Source: Nitrospinaceae bacterium
GTDB taxonomy: Bacteria > Nitrospinota_A > UBA7883 > JAJDBK01
Direction of reading: 5' to 3'
Assembly: GCA_029261405.1 (NCBI GenBank)
Contig: JAJDBK010000047.1
Coordinates: 1 to 64,000, forward strand
Length of the DNA stretch: 64,000 nucleotides
Shown: piece by piece, positions 34,167 through 43,034 of the stretch
How positions within the stretch are numbered: position 1 is the stretch's first letter
How the letters are laid out: every line of letters begins with the position of its first letter
The notes under the pieces: model-generated
Seen by the model: only the letters and a program-made list of their open reading frames with translations
Told to the model about the DNA's origin: nothing
Databases searched by the model: none
Position numbers and translations under genes: made by a program

Positions 34167-34613
34167 CTACTGAATACTACTCTTCTCCATCGCCCCTGTT
34201 GATACGGAGAATATCACAAATACCAGAATAAAGGTCAGAATCACCTCCATGACAAACGACTGAAACACGCTCCCGGAAGGGAGTGTCGCGCCGAGGGTGA
34301 CGCTCTCCGGGAACATCAGTTTCAAGACCAGACTGGCCAGAATGGCGCCAGCAAGTTGACCTGCGATGTAATAAATCAGGTCAGTCTTCGACAACCTTCC
34401 AGCGGTCCAGAAAGCGATACTTACAGCCGGGTTGATATGCGCCCCGGATACGTTGCCGATCGAATAGATCATGGCTGTGACGATCAGGCCGAATGTCGCC
34501 GATATCCCCACGTGGGTTACCACGCCACCATACAGCTCGTTTGTCATGATCGCTCCTGTTCCGGCGAAAACCAGACAGAAGGTTCCTCTCGTTTCGGAGA
34601 TATATTTGTTCAT
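34167..34613 (-). pseudogene. half-length aquaporin-family channel (first hemipore only)
   Basis: A 148-residue protein that starts like a normal MIP channel (NKYISETRGTFCLVFAGTGA) and contains the first NPA box (GAHINPAVS, NPA at 61-63) and four membrane helices. It stops after FVIFSVSTGAMEKSSIQ, where family members continue with the second half and second NPA box (usual length 220-240). The stop lies only 7 nt before the GTG of the TPR gene, so the missing half is not present in another frame. It looks like a deletion that joined the channel to the TPR gene. It is probably non-functional, unless a half channel can dimerise, which I consider unlikely. Confidence 0.8.
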
Positions 34614-34806
34614 TGTTTTAATGGGCGCCTCAGGATATTCGCAATGGTATCACGGCGCCAAATCAAATAAGTGACCTTAATTGGAATGGTGTTATCATGG
34701 AGGCCGCAAAAGGGGATAATGGAGAAACCTTCACTGAGTTCTTCCCCCTTATAATCAACTGTTTTTTCTTTATTATTCGTAAGCTCCATGAGCGGGGGAC
34801 ACAAAT
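34614..34806. other. divergent gap aquaporin fragment - TMEM43-like gene
   Basis: These 193 bp separate two divergent genes. The stretch is AT-rich near the TMEM43-like start. No clear promoter pair or repeat was found. Confidence 0.4.
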
Positions 34807-35976
34807 ATGAGTAACAACAAAAAAAGCGGCGGTCTTGGCGGCATTATTCTTGGGCTGGGGCTTTTCCTGGGCGCGTTTCCATTGCTTTTCCTTAACGAAG
34901 GGCGGGCGGTGCAGACTGCAAGGGCGCTCGACGAGGGCGCCGGACTGGTTATATCCCTTCCCGCCCCTACTATCGAGCAGGCAAACTCCGGCAAACTGAT
35001 CCATGCGTCGGGCGAAGTTGTCACCGAAGACATACTGCAAGATCAGATGTTTGGTATTTCGACCAACGCTATCAAGCTAAAACGTTCGGTTCAGATGTAC
35101 CAGTGGGAGGAGGTTGAGGAGAAGCGGAGTGAGGATAAAAACCCCACATACAGTTATAAAAAAGTCTGGTCCAGCTCCACGATAGATTCCGGCGGTTTCA
35201 GGCAAAAAGGTTACAATAATCCCGGCTCGTTTCGGGTTGAAGGTCAATCCCAAAAAGCTGGCATTGTAACTTTCGGTGAGTTCTCCCTGGGTGGCAACCT
35301 GATTGACATGATAGATTTCTATTCCAATCTGAACGTCACCGACGAAAATCTGGCCGCCGTCTCCGGGTCGATGAAGGGGCTTTTGCATCTGATTCCCAAC
35401 GGATATTATCTTGGAAAAGCGTCCGGCGCTCCGATGATCGGCGACCACAAAATCACCTTCTCCCAGGTGCGACCCCATACGATGAGTCTGCTTGCAAAAC
35501 AGGTCGGCTCCACCCTCACCGCCTACACCACCACCAACGGCACAGATATCCTGATGATTGATGATGGTGTCCATACAGCCGAGAGCATGTTCAAGGCGGC
35601 CCATACACGAAATACCATGCTGACATGGGCTATCCGTGTTGGCGGATTTTTCATGATGTACATCGGGCTTATGATGTGCATGTCTCCCATGCTGGCCCTG
35701 ACCAGTTTCATTCCGGTTTTGGGACGGGTGGTGGAGAACGCCGCAAGTCTCGTGGCGGGTATTCTGGCGTTTTCGTTCTCATTTATCACGGCGGCTTCCG
35801 CATGGGTGATTTACAGGCCGGTACTTGGGGTTTCATTGCTGGCTGTTGGCGGAGCCGCCCTTTTTGCCATAGTGTCGATGGTGAACAAGGAGAAGAAAAC
35901 TTTTGCGCCACCACCAACGCCGAACGCAGGGCCTACGGCGCCACCACCTCCACTACCCGGAGGCGGACAGGGTTAA
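34807..35976 (+). CDS. TMEM43-like membrane protein
   Basis: A 389-residue protein. One membrane helix near the N-terminus (about 9-29, LGGIILGLGLFLGAFPLLFL) is followed by NEGRAVQTARALDEGAG, a large extracytoplasmic domain (about 45-270, with GEVVTEDILQDQMFGI and LKRSVQMYQWEE) and three or four C-terminal helices (about 275-365), ending in a proline-rich tail. This is the layout of the TMEM43 (LUMA) family, whose bacterial role is not established. Its 3' end overlaps the convergent PAS/GGDEF gene by 4 nt. Confidence 0.85.
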   Translation: MSNNKKSGGLGGIILGLGLFLGAFPLLFLNEGRAVQTARALDEGAGLVISLPAPTIEQANSGKLIHASGEVVTEDILQDQMFGISTNAIKLKRSVQMYQWEEVEEKRSEDKNPTYSYKKVWSSSTIDSGGFRQKGYNNPGSFRVEGQSQKAGIVTFGEFSLGGNLIDMIDFYSNLNVTDENLAAVSGSMKGLLHLIPNGYYLGKASGAPMIGDHKITFSQVRPHTMSLLAKQVGSTLTAYTTTNGTDILMIDDGVHTAESMFKAAHTRNTMLTWAIRVGGFFMMYIGLMMCMSPMLALTSFIPVLGRVVENAASLVAGILAFSFSFITAASAWVIYRPVLGVSLLAVGGAALFAIVSMVNKEKKTFAPPPTPNAGPTAPPPPLPGGGQG

Positions 35977-37736
35977 CCAGGAAAATCCTCGGAGGCCCGC
36001 TTGAGCATAATTACCGAATCGTCTCCTTCGCTCGGAAACTTCGAAATGGCGAAGGAGACGTTGACGGCAAGCGATTGCCCCTCCAGTTCCAGCGGGGTTT
36101 TGAGGCGCTCGGTAATTCTGTCCGATACGATCTTGTAGCCTTGATGATCTCCGGTTTCGTTAAGTAACAGTTTGAACTCGCAGATACCGGTTCTAGCCGC
36201 CGTTTCAGATTTCCTGACCGACTCTTTTGCTATCTCCGCCACCCCTTTTAACACCAGATCGCCAGTCCTGAAACCGTGTTCATTATTGATATCGTCAAAA
36301 TCGTCGATCCGGAAAGTCACAACCGACAGCTCCTCCTTGTTACGAATAGCTACAGATGACGCTCTTTCAAACCGGTCCCTGAACAGAATCATGTTCGGCA
36401 ATCCGGTCAGGGCGTCGTGGTACTGGTTATATTTGGTCTGGGCGCTACCTTTGTCGATGTCCGTAATGTTGTGGAAAACGCCGATATAGTTCTTCGTCTC
36501 GCCACGCGCCCCTGTTACCGACGTTATCGACAACCAAGCCGGGTATGCGGCGCCATCCTTGTGCCTGTTCCATACCTCGCCTTGCCACTTGCCGTTTAGC
36601 ACAATCTCTTTCCACATACCCTTGTAGAACTCGCTGTCGTGGTAGTGTGATTTCAAGATACCGGTCTTTTGGCCCACAGCCTCTTCGGAGCAAAACCCTG
36701 TGATTGATGTGAAAGCGGGATTGACGTACTGCATGATCGTCTCCTGATCGGTAATCATGATGCCTTCGACGGAATCGTGGAACACCTTATACGCGACGGT
36801 CAGTTTATCCTCCGCCTCCTTGAGGTCGGTTATATCCTGCACGGCTCCGATGACTCTGGCGGGGACCTGATGGGAATCGTAGAAAAGCTCTATGAACGCA
36901 TTTGCCATCCGTTTGCCAAGATCGGGTCTGATGATTTTGTATTCGAGACAGTTCGATTTTCTGGTATGGATAACACCTTTGATCGCGTCGAGGAGCGGCG
37001 TTTTGTCCTCCGGGGCGGAAGACTCCACTATGGCCGACAGTGTCGGTTTGGTGGTCGCTTTGTCGAGTCCGAGGATGTTGAACAGTTCGTCCGACCAGGT
37101 TATGGCGTTGGAGTGCAGATCAAGATCCCAGTGTCCGACATGGGCTAACGCTTGCGCCTTGTTCATGCCATCGCGTATCTTGTTCATCTCTTCTTCGTAG
37201 GCTCTCCGTTCACTTATGTCGTGGGCGACACCGACATATTTGTTTTCGTTCCCCAGTTTCATCTCCCCGATGGATAGATGGATGGGGAAACAGTCGCCGT
37301 TTTTCCTGATACCGTGAACGTCACGGTAGACACCACCTGCGTTGACTAAGGAGAGGAGCTGGTAGAAATCAATTTCGCCGCTTCTCTGGGTTTTGTAGGT
37401 CATCATGGTGGCGACCGAATGGCCTACAGCCTCATCATTTTTGTAGCCGAATATTTTCAGGAACATCGGGTTGACGTATTCGACAATCCCTTTGCTGTTC
37501 ATGATGACGATGCCGTCGGGCGCGACGTTGAGTCTCCCGCCGGAAGACTTTGAAGGGGATTTGTTTGCGTATGGATCGTCTTCCACAAAGAAATCGCGTG
37601 TCTCAGCCTCGTAAGGATTCCGTTCCCGAGGTTTCTTTTTGACTACTTCGCTAAACTCAAAAGCCTCAGTCTTGACGGAATTAATCCGCTTGGCCATATA
37701 ATCGTGAAGCTTTTTCTTGTCGCCCTTTTCCGTCAT
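35973..37736 (-). CDS. multi-PAS protein with degenerate GGDEF domain
   Basis: A 587-residue soluble protein from ATG 37736 (a TTG 14 codons earlier is less likely). Three PAS domains lie at about 50-185, 190-310 and 315-440 (GIVIMNSKGIVEYVNPMF, HVGHWDLDLHSNAITWSDEL, GIMITDQETIMQYVNPAF). A GGDEF-type domain follows (about 445-585), starting normally with HDALTGLPNMILFRDR. Its active-site loop reads TGICEF instead of RxGGDEF, so diguanylate cyclase activity is unlikely; no EAL domain follows. It may bind a ligand or regulate by protein contact. Confidence 0.85.
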   Translation of the reverse strand: MTEKGDKKKLHDYMAKRINSVKTEAFEFSEVVKKKPRERNPYEAETRDFFVEDDPYANKSPSKSSGGRLNVAPDGIVIMNSKGIVEYVNPMFLKIFGYKNDEAVGHSVATMMTYKTQRSGEIDFYQLLSLVNAGGVYRDVHGIRKNGDCFPIHLSIGEMKLGNENKYVGVAHDISERRAYEEEMNKIRDGMNKAQALAHVGHWDLDLHSNAITWSDELFNILGLDKATTKPTLSAIVESSAPEDKTPLLDAIKGVIHTRKSNCLEYKIIRPDLGKRMANAFIELFYDSHQVPARVIGAVQDITDLKEAEDKLTVAYKVFHDSVEGIMITDQETIMQYVNPAFTSITGFCSEEAVGQKTGILKSHYHDSEFYKGMWKEIVLNGKWQGEVWNRHKDGAAYPAWLSITSVTGARGETKNYIGVFHNITDIDKGSAQTKYNQYHDALTGLPNMILFRDRFERASSVAIRNKEELSVVTFRIDDFDDINNEHGFRTGDLVLKGVAEIAKESVRKSETAARTGICEFKLLLNETGDHQGYKIVSDRITERLKTPLELEGQSLAVNVSFAISKFPSEGDDSVIMLKRASEDFPG

Positions 37737-37978
37737 ACCAGAACCCGCAAAAGTGAAGAATCGCCAACACCCACGCAAGACGTTGACCGCAATGAAGTAT
37801 TGTAGGTTTACAACGCAATATTTGCAAACTGCGGGGGGAGATGGGAGTGGTTATTTCTATTCGTCAGCGTTTATCATTCTATGGGCTTCGGGATTGAAGA
37901 CTTTTGGGGATTATGTCTTGTTGTTATATAAGCCGCCGTTCAGATGAGCGCTTTCAAGATGCTTTGTTTCTCCAATAT

Positions 37979-38989
37979 CTATGTAAATTTAACTGCTTGA
38001 GTAAAATCCTGAAACCACTCTGGTTGCTTTGCTTCTTGACCATAGATATGCTCCATGAGAGCCTGGATCAGCTTGGTTATTATTGACACAGTGTCCTTAG
38101 CTTTTTCAGCGTCAATTCTATAAAGATATTGGAGTTTGTCATAACCTCCAAATTTCTCAGGAGCGCTGAAAGGAGAGGGATGAACTAATGAGTCTCGATA
38201 GGGTTTCACTTTTTCCAGAAAGCTTTTAACTGGATCGTCTTGTTCTGTCCAGAGCTGAGAACCCCCTATAATATCTGGATATTTCAGCAGTTTATTCCGT
38301 ATGGATCCGTCTTGTATTATTTTCTTCTGGTTATTCGACAAGGCGAGCATTTTTTTTTCATCTTTTGAAAAGTCCCACGCGAGCCCATTTAGAAACGCCT
38401 CAACAAGATTAAAACAGCACAATATACATATACGAGAAGCAAAAAAATGCTCACTTAACAGCTTTGACAAGTTTTCTGCTTCATCTTTAAGCTTAGCGTG
38501 ATTTTTTTCCTTGAAACTATCAAGGTTCTCTTCTGTTCGCTGAATGATGGTCAATGATTCTACAATATCATTTGCAAAAAAATGTTCAGGGTATTTGAAT
38601 TTAAGCCCCCAAAGTGATATTTCAACCGTGGCGTGTTTAGGATGACCGCGCAGGACTTCAGTCTTAATCTTTGCGAATTCCACTTCAAAACATTCCAAAG
38701 ACATTTCCAGCCCACGGTCTGCTTTAATTCTTTCATAAAGAGAAGACAGTTTGGGTTGGTTCATCCCGACGAAGTTCTTGCCACAGAATTTTCCGATCTC
38801 ACCAGATAACCGTTTCTTAATATCAGATTTACGAGCTTTCAACATTCTTCGTGGCAGAGATTCCAAATCCTCAATATCCGCCTTGAGAAAATCATACCAG
38901 TCATCATATTCACCCAACATCAGCTTCCCAACCGCTGACGCGCGATTGGCTTGCCGGATAATCAAGGCTTCTTTTTCTCGAGATTTCAT
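37979..38989 (-). CDS. HEPN-like protein, candidate RNase or defence factor
   Basis: A soluble protein of 336 residues (start chosen at ATG 38989; other in-frame starts at 39004 and TTG 39037). Mostly helical. The C-terminal part has a helix around ICILCCFNLVEAFLNGLAW followed later by KPYRDSLVHPSPFSAPEKFGG, where R265 and H270 form the R-x4-H pattern of HEPN ribonucleases. The segment is AT-richer than its surroundings and stands alone between two large gaps, so it is probably horizontally acquired. HEPN proteins often act as toxins or in antiviral defence; no cognate antitoxin gene is adjacent. The family assignment is an inference from one motif. Confidence 0.55.
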   Translation of the reverse strand: MKSREKEALIIRQANRASAVGKLMLGEYDDWYDFLKADIEDLESLPRRMLKARKSDIKKRLSGEIGKFCGKNFVGMNQPKLSSLYERIKADRGLEMSLECFEVEFAKIKTEVLRGHPKHATVEISLWGLKFKYPEHFFANDIVESLTIIQRTEENLDSFKEKNHAKLKDEAENLSKLLSEHFFASRICILCCFNLVEAFLNGLAWDFSKDEKKMLALSNNQKKIIQDGSIRNKLLKYPDIIGGSQLWTEQDDPVKSFLEKVKPYRDSLVHPSPFSAPEKFGGYDKLQYLYRIDAEKAKDTVSIITKLIQALMEHIYGQEAKQPEWFQDFTQAVKFT

Positions 38990-39245
38990 GTGTGACAGTA
39001 TCATCCTGACTATGAGGAGTGGTCTTTGTAAGAACAATAATATTTTGGTGTTGCTACAATTGAAACGAAGTACAGCAACGGAATTGACCTGACAGTGGTT
39101 CCTGTAAGGTGTGGAGCTACCACCAGCTTTTTGCTATGGCGGCGCCATACAGGACACCTTATCATTCAAAAAGCCGCTTCCCCTTACGATACGGTAAAAT
39201 CATACACCCAATATTGTGGCATACGAAGAGGAATTTGACAGGCTG

Positions 39246-40010
39246 TTACCCTCCTTCGGTCTCTATGAATATGATTTTACCGCAATGTTTGCAATGGCTG
39301 GCGTCCGGATCGTGTTTCTTTAAGCCGCAGTCGGTACACAAAAACCTGACCTTTTTCGGTGAAAAAAGGCTCCGGGCGAGGTTCACGAAGAGCGTTATGC
39401 CGAAGACCATTATCAGGATCGCCAGCAGTTTCCCCTCCTGGCCCGCTGGTGTTATATCGCCGAACCCTGTTGTGGTCAGCGTCGTCAACGTAAAATACAG
39501 AGCGTCGATATAAGAATTGATTCCGTCGTTGATCTTCACCTGCATCACATAAACGATGTCGGTCATCACAAAGACAAAAACTATCAGGTTGACCGTGCCG
39601 GTGATGATCTCCTCGTTACGGTTGAACCAGGTATCCTCGTCGGTGTGCAGACTCTTCAATACCCTGTATGTCCGCAAGATCCTGAGCGACCGGGCCACCC
39701 TCAAGAACGCATATTCACCTAACGCCAGTGGCGCAAACAACGAAACGATAACGATCAGATCGACCAGACTGAGTAGACTGAAAACATACGACATCCGTCG
39801 AGGAGCGATCCAGAGCCTGAGAAAATATTCCGCCAGAAAGAAAACGCCGAACGAAAATTCGAGGTAATGAACGACAATGCCGTGTTCGTACGCCGGATCG
39901 AGAAGAAAAAGAAAAATCGCCAGAACATTAACGGCAAGCAGTACCCGGTTAAACCAGATACTTTTTTGCGTTTTGGAGTAGAAAAGCTCCCGAACCTGAG
40001 TTTTGACCAT
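39246..40010 (-). CDS. voltage-gated K+ channel with C-terminal zinc ribbon
   Basis: A 254-residue six-helix channel. S4 (about 104-119) carries a charge every third residue (RVARSLRILRTYRVLK), the pore loop at 174-188 ends in TLTTTGFGDITP, close to the T-x-G-[YF]-G filter, and S6 follows (AILIMVFGITLFVNLARSLF). This is the Kv-type architecture (voltage sensor S1-S4 plus pore). After S6 is a short soluble tail with two CxxC knuckles, LCTDCG (C225, C228) and HCKHCG (C240, C243), a zinc ribbon not usual in this family. It could gate the channel or sense metal or redox state. DUF502 protein upstream by 15 nt. Confidence 0.87.
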   Translation of the reverse strand: MVKTQVRELFYSKTQKSIWFNRVLLAVNVLAIFLFLLDPAYEHGIVVHYLEFSFGVFFLAEYFLRLWIAPRRMSYVFSLLSLVDLIVIVSLFAPLALGEYAFLRVARSLRILRTYRVLKSLHTDEDTWFNRNEEIITGTVNLIVFVFVMTDIVYVMQVKINDGINSYIDALYFTLTTLTTTGFGDITPAGQEGKLLAILIMVFGITLFVNLARSLFSPKKVRFLCTDCGLKKHDPDASHCKHCGKIIFIETEGG

Positions 40011-40025
40011 TATCAGGGGCCGGGG

Positions 40026-40709
40026 TTATTTATCGTCCCCATCAACATTCTTTGCGTCCACCGGGATGTAATCCGGTGTGACTATACCGCCCGACACGAT
40101 CATCTTGATCCCCTCTTCGATACTCATCTCAAGCTCGATAACGTCATCTTTCGGTATCATCAAAAGAAAACCGGATGTCGGGTTCGGAGTTGTCGGAACG
40201 AAAATGTTCACAAGGTTCCGGCCCACATTCGCCTGAACCTCCCCTTCGGTGCCACCCGTGATAAACGCCAGACAGTAGATACCGTGGCGTGGATATTCGA
40301 GCATGACAACTTTCGAGAACGCCTGTGTGTTTGATGTGGAGAAGGTGTCGATGACCTGTTTTGCGCCGATATATACCGTTCTGATAATCGGGATCTGGGT
40401 GACGATCCGCTCGCCCAAATCCCACAGTTTCCGCCCCAGATAGTTGGTTGTAAAAACCCCCACGCCAAAAACGAGGGCCAACGTGGTGATAACCCCAACA
40501 CCCGGCAACGTATACCCAGCCGCCCCCGGGATGCCGACGAGCACAAGAATCTCCATCACCAGAGGACCCAACAGGTTGTCGAGACTTCTGAATATGAAAA
40601 CAAAAACAACCGCCGTGATGGCCAGAGGCAGACTTACCAGAAGACCGGTAAGGAAAGTACGACGGACAGCTTTCACCCATTCCGGGCGATATTTTGGACT
40701 AGTTGGCAA
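40026..40709 (-). CDS. DUF502-family membrane protein
   Basis: A 227-residue protein with two hydrophobic hairpins (about 16-36 and 55-80): RTFLTGLLVSLPLAITAVVF and GAAGYTLPGVGVITTLALVF, then ERIVTQIPIIRTVYIGAKQVIDTF and VNIFVPTTPNPTSGFLLMIPKDDVIELEMSIEEGIKMIVSGGI by sections (FVPTTPNPTSGFLL, IEEGIKMIVSGG). This matches DUF502, a widespread inner-membrane family of unsettled function. It is followed 15 nt later by the K+ channel gene, and preceded by the MBL hydrolase gene 17 nt upstream, so the three may be cotranscribed. Confidence 0.88.
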   Translation of the reverse strand: MPTSPKYRPEWVKAVRRTFLTGLLVSLPLAITAVVFVFIFRSLDNLLGPLVMEILVLVGIPGAAGYTLPGVGVITTLALVFGVGVFTTNYLGRKLWDLGERIVTQIPIIRTVYIGAKQVIDTFSTSNTQAFSKVVMLEYPRHGIYCLAFITGGTEGEVQANVGRNLVNIFVPTTPNPTSGFLLMIPKDDVIELEMSIEEGIKMIVSGGIVTPDYIPVDAKNVDGDDK

Positions 40710-40726
40710 TTTACGATGAACCGTTA

Positions 40727-41620
40727 TTAAAGATGGATGTTGAATTGCTCCCGCGCAAGACGCACGGGAACGTTATCCTGGTCAGGGCTCCACGAAATAT
40801 CGTGCAGGTTGCTGAGCATTTTTTGCAGGTCGGAGTCGGACCGGTCGGGATCGTGGTGGAAGATTATCATCTCCTTGACCCCCGCTTCCCGTGCAAGGTC
40901 GTAGGAGGCTATGGTGGAGGAGTGGCCCCACCCTATTCTGGACGGATCGTATTCCTCTGCGGTGTACTGCGCGTCAACGCAGAATATGTCAACGCCCCTG
41001 ACGAACTCCACCAGGGCTTCGTTCTGATCCTTGGCCACCTGACGGCCCTCTTCACAGCTCAGTTCGTCGGCGTCGGCAAAAAGGTTGCGATACGGCTCGT
41101 GATCGGTCATGTAGACGAACGATTTGCCATCCTTCTCGATCTTGTATGAAAGGCATACCACGGGATGGTTGACAAATTTTGTTGTCACCTTCACATCTTC
41201 GCCGATGGTGATCTCCTGCTCGATAATGTCGTTGAACGATATCTTCGCCGCCAGTTCCTCCACCCGCACAGGGAAATAGGTGTATTCCATCTGCTGGGAG
41301 AGAATCTGCTCCAGGTTTTTTGAGTAGTGGACCGGGCCGTACAGCGTGATGTCGTACTTCGGTATCAGTAACGGAGTGAAGAATGGCAGTCCCTGGATAT
41401 GGTCCCAGTGGGTGTGTGAGAAGAAAAGGTGGATATCCTTGATATCCGGGCGCTTTAAAATATCCATGCCCAGCTTGCGGATACCGGTACCCGCGTCAAG
41501 GATGATAAGCGGCTCACCTTCGTTGATTACTTCGACACATGGAGTGTTTCCACCGAATTGAGCGGTATTCGGTCCCGGAGAAGGGATCGACCCCCTGACA
41601 CCCCAAAACTTTATTTCCAT
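40727..41620 (-). CDS. metallo-beta-lactamase-fold hydrolase
   Basis: A 297-residue protein (ATG 41620; a TTG two codons earlier is possible). It starts IKFWGVRGSIPSPG and carries the metal site HTHWDHIQG, further His and Asp in KFVNHPVV, TDHE and FHHDPDRSD, and the substrate-side GGNTPCVEV. The GVRGS-(P/S)-start and GGNT motif belong to an MBL subgroup whose members include phosphodiesterase-like enzymes, often fused to or near receivers. The substrate is unknown. It follows the HDOD gene by 11 nt, and both run leftward. Confidence 0.85.
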   Translation of the reverse strand: MEIKFWGVRGSIPSPGPNTAQFGGNTPCVEVINEGEPLIILDAGTGIRKLGMDILKRPDIKDIHLFFSHTHWDHIQGLPFFTPLLIPKYDITLYGPVHYSKNLEQILSQQMEYTYFPVRVEELAAKISFNDIIEQEITIGEDVKVTTKFVNHPVVCLSYKIEKDGKSFVYMTDHEPYRNLFADADELSCEEGRQVAKDQNEALVEFVRGVDIFCVDAQYTAEEYDPSRIGWGHSSTIASYDLAREAGVKEMIIFHHDPDRSDSDLQKMLSNLHDISWSPDQDNVPVRLAREQFNIHL

Positions 41621-41631
41621 CTTCAATACAC

Positions 41632-42507
41632 CTATCTGGACCCACGCAGGAAAGACTTCGCTTCTTCGACAGCTTTCGGCAGATCCTCGGTTAATTCATC
41701 CATATCTGAAGGGGAGAGCGGAAATCCCTCCATAGCCTCATCGGAGATAGTATCAAGATCCGAGGATGTTTCAATACCGATTTTGAGATTATGCGCCATT
41801 TTGTTGGCAAAATGTATCGAATAGGCCATTTTTTTTCTGTCGTCAGGCGCCTTTTCGGGGGTGTGGTGGAATTCTACGGCATTGCACATGGTTTCCGGGA
41901 ATCGCCATTTCGAGGCAATCCTGGCGCCAAGAGTCGCATGGGATATCCCGAAACGCTCCTCTTCAAGCTCCACCGCCACTGTTTTACCAAACGACGCCTG
42001 TTCATATATCTCTTCACATACCACCGCGTGTTTTGAAATGAGGACCACCTTTCCGATATCGTGCATCAGCCCCGACACGAAATACTCCTCAACCTCTATA
42101 GCCGGTATTGCCATTTTTTTTGCCATCGCCTTTGCCAGGATCGAGCAGGCCACACTATGTTCCCAGAACTGTTCGTTGTTGAAACTTTTAAAGGAGCTTT
42201 GCACGTTGATGGAACTTGTCATGGCCGCTGAAAGGGCGATATTTTTTATGGTGTTAAAACCGAGCAGGATCACGGCCCTTTGTAGTGAAACAATAGCTTT
42301 GCCCAACCCGAAATAGGCCGAGTTGACCAGCTTTAAAACCTTGCCCATCAATAGCGGATCCATATTGATGGCGTTTACCAGATCGGCAGGCTCTGCGTTA
42401 AGATTGCTGGAGATCGATATTATTTTGGTGGCCGCAGGGGATAACGCCGCCATCTGGTCTATCGAATCTATCAGCTCTTTTGCTTCGGCCTGTACAATAT
42501 CGCTCAT
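41632..42507 (-). CDS. HDOD-domain protein (stand-alone)
   Basis: A 291-residue protein that consists of one HDOD domain: LSPAATKIISISSN, INMDPLLMGKVLKLVNSAYFG, RAVILLGFNTIKNIALS, SGLMHDIGKVVLI and a C-terminal helix-rich part with FHHTPEKAP. It resembles the HDOD of the regulator at 2029 but has no receiver. It heads a leftward group with the MBL hydrolase, DUF502 protein and K+ channel. Confidence 0.9.
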   Translation of the reverse strand: MSDIVQAEAKELIDSIDQMAALSPAATKIISISSNLNAEPADLVNAINMDPLLMGKVLKLVNSAYFGLGKAIVSLQRAVILLGFNTIKNIALSAAMTSSINVQSSFKSFNNEQFWEHSVACSILAKAMAKKMAIPAIEVEEYFVSGLMHDIGKVVLISKHAVVCEEIYEQASFGKTVAVELEEERFGISHATLGARIASKWRFPETMCNAVEFHHTPEKAPDDRKKMAYSIHFANKMAHNLKIGIETSSDLDTISDEAMEGFPLSPSDMDELTEDLPKAVEEAKSFLRGSR

Positions 42508-42726
42508 GTCAGATGGGCTGTTGATGTTTCCCTGATTATACCATAATATCTTTCAATCACTTGAAAGTGGTTAACCCAGGTGGTTCATGAATGTATGTAA
42601 TAAAGGTGGCGCTGTGGTATGTCATGGCAGTGGCCCAGCCACCATGGCAGTGGCCCAGCCACCGTTGTAATGGAACCTTCATGAATTATCCTGACCAAGT
42701 TCAACATAAAAAGAGTTATAGGTACA
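42508..42726. other. divergent gap with tandem repeat
   Basis: A 219-bp gap between the divergent HDOD and Dabb genes. It contains the 2 x 20-bp repeat annotated separately. I could not find a clear promoter. Confidence 0.4.
42623..42662 (+). repeat. 2 x 20-bp tandem repeat related to the pckA minisatellite
   Basis: Two perfect copies of CATGGCAGTGGCCCAGCCAC at 42623-42642 and 42643-42662. The 18-nt core TGGCAGTGGCCCAGCCAC matches the pckA-side unit (14054-14107) in nearly every position. Confidence 0.8.
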
Positions 42727-43026
42727 ATGATACGACACATAGTGTTTTTCAGGTTCAAGAAAGAAGTTGATGTAACCGGAAAAGATTTTCTGGCAAAAGA
42801 GTTGTATCAACTGAAGGGGAAAATTTCACAGGTGCGCTCTATTGAGGTAGCCACAGACGTGGGTCTCAAGGAGAATTCATACGACATGGTATTAAACACC
42901 CTTTTTAGTTCAATGGAGGACGTGGAGGTATATGCCCTCCACCCGGATCATCTTGCAGTCATCGGCCTGATAAAGGAGATGTGCGATTCGGCGGTGAAAA
43001 TCGACTACGAGACCACCGAAGAGTAA
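42727..43026 (+). CDS. Dabb-family (stress-responsive A/B barrel) protein
   Basis: A 99-residue alpha/beta-barrel protein with the Dabb pattern: IRHIVFFRFKKEV at the start, SIEVATDVGLKENSYDMVLN in the middle and VYALHPDHLAVIGLIKEM at the end. Members form dimers; their biochemical role is often unknown. Convergent with the receiver-cyclase gene, 8 nt apart. Confidence 0.85.
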   Translation: MIRHIVFFRFKKEVDVTGKDFLAKELYQLKGKISQVRSIEVATDVGLKENSYDMVLNTLFSSMEDVEVYALHPDHLAVIGLIKEMCDSAVKIDYETTEE

Positions 43027-43034
43027 CGGTTCTG

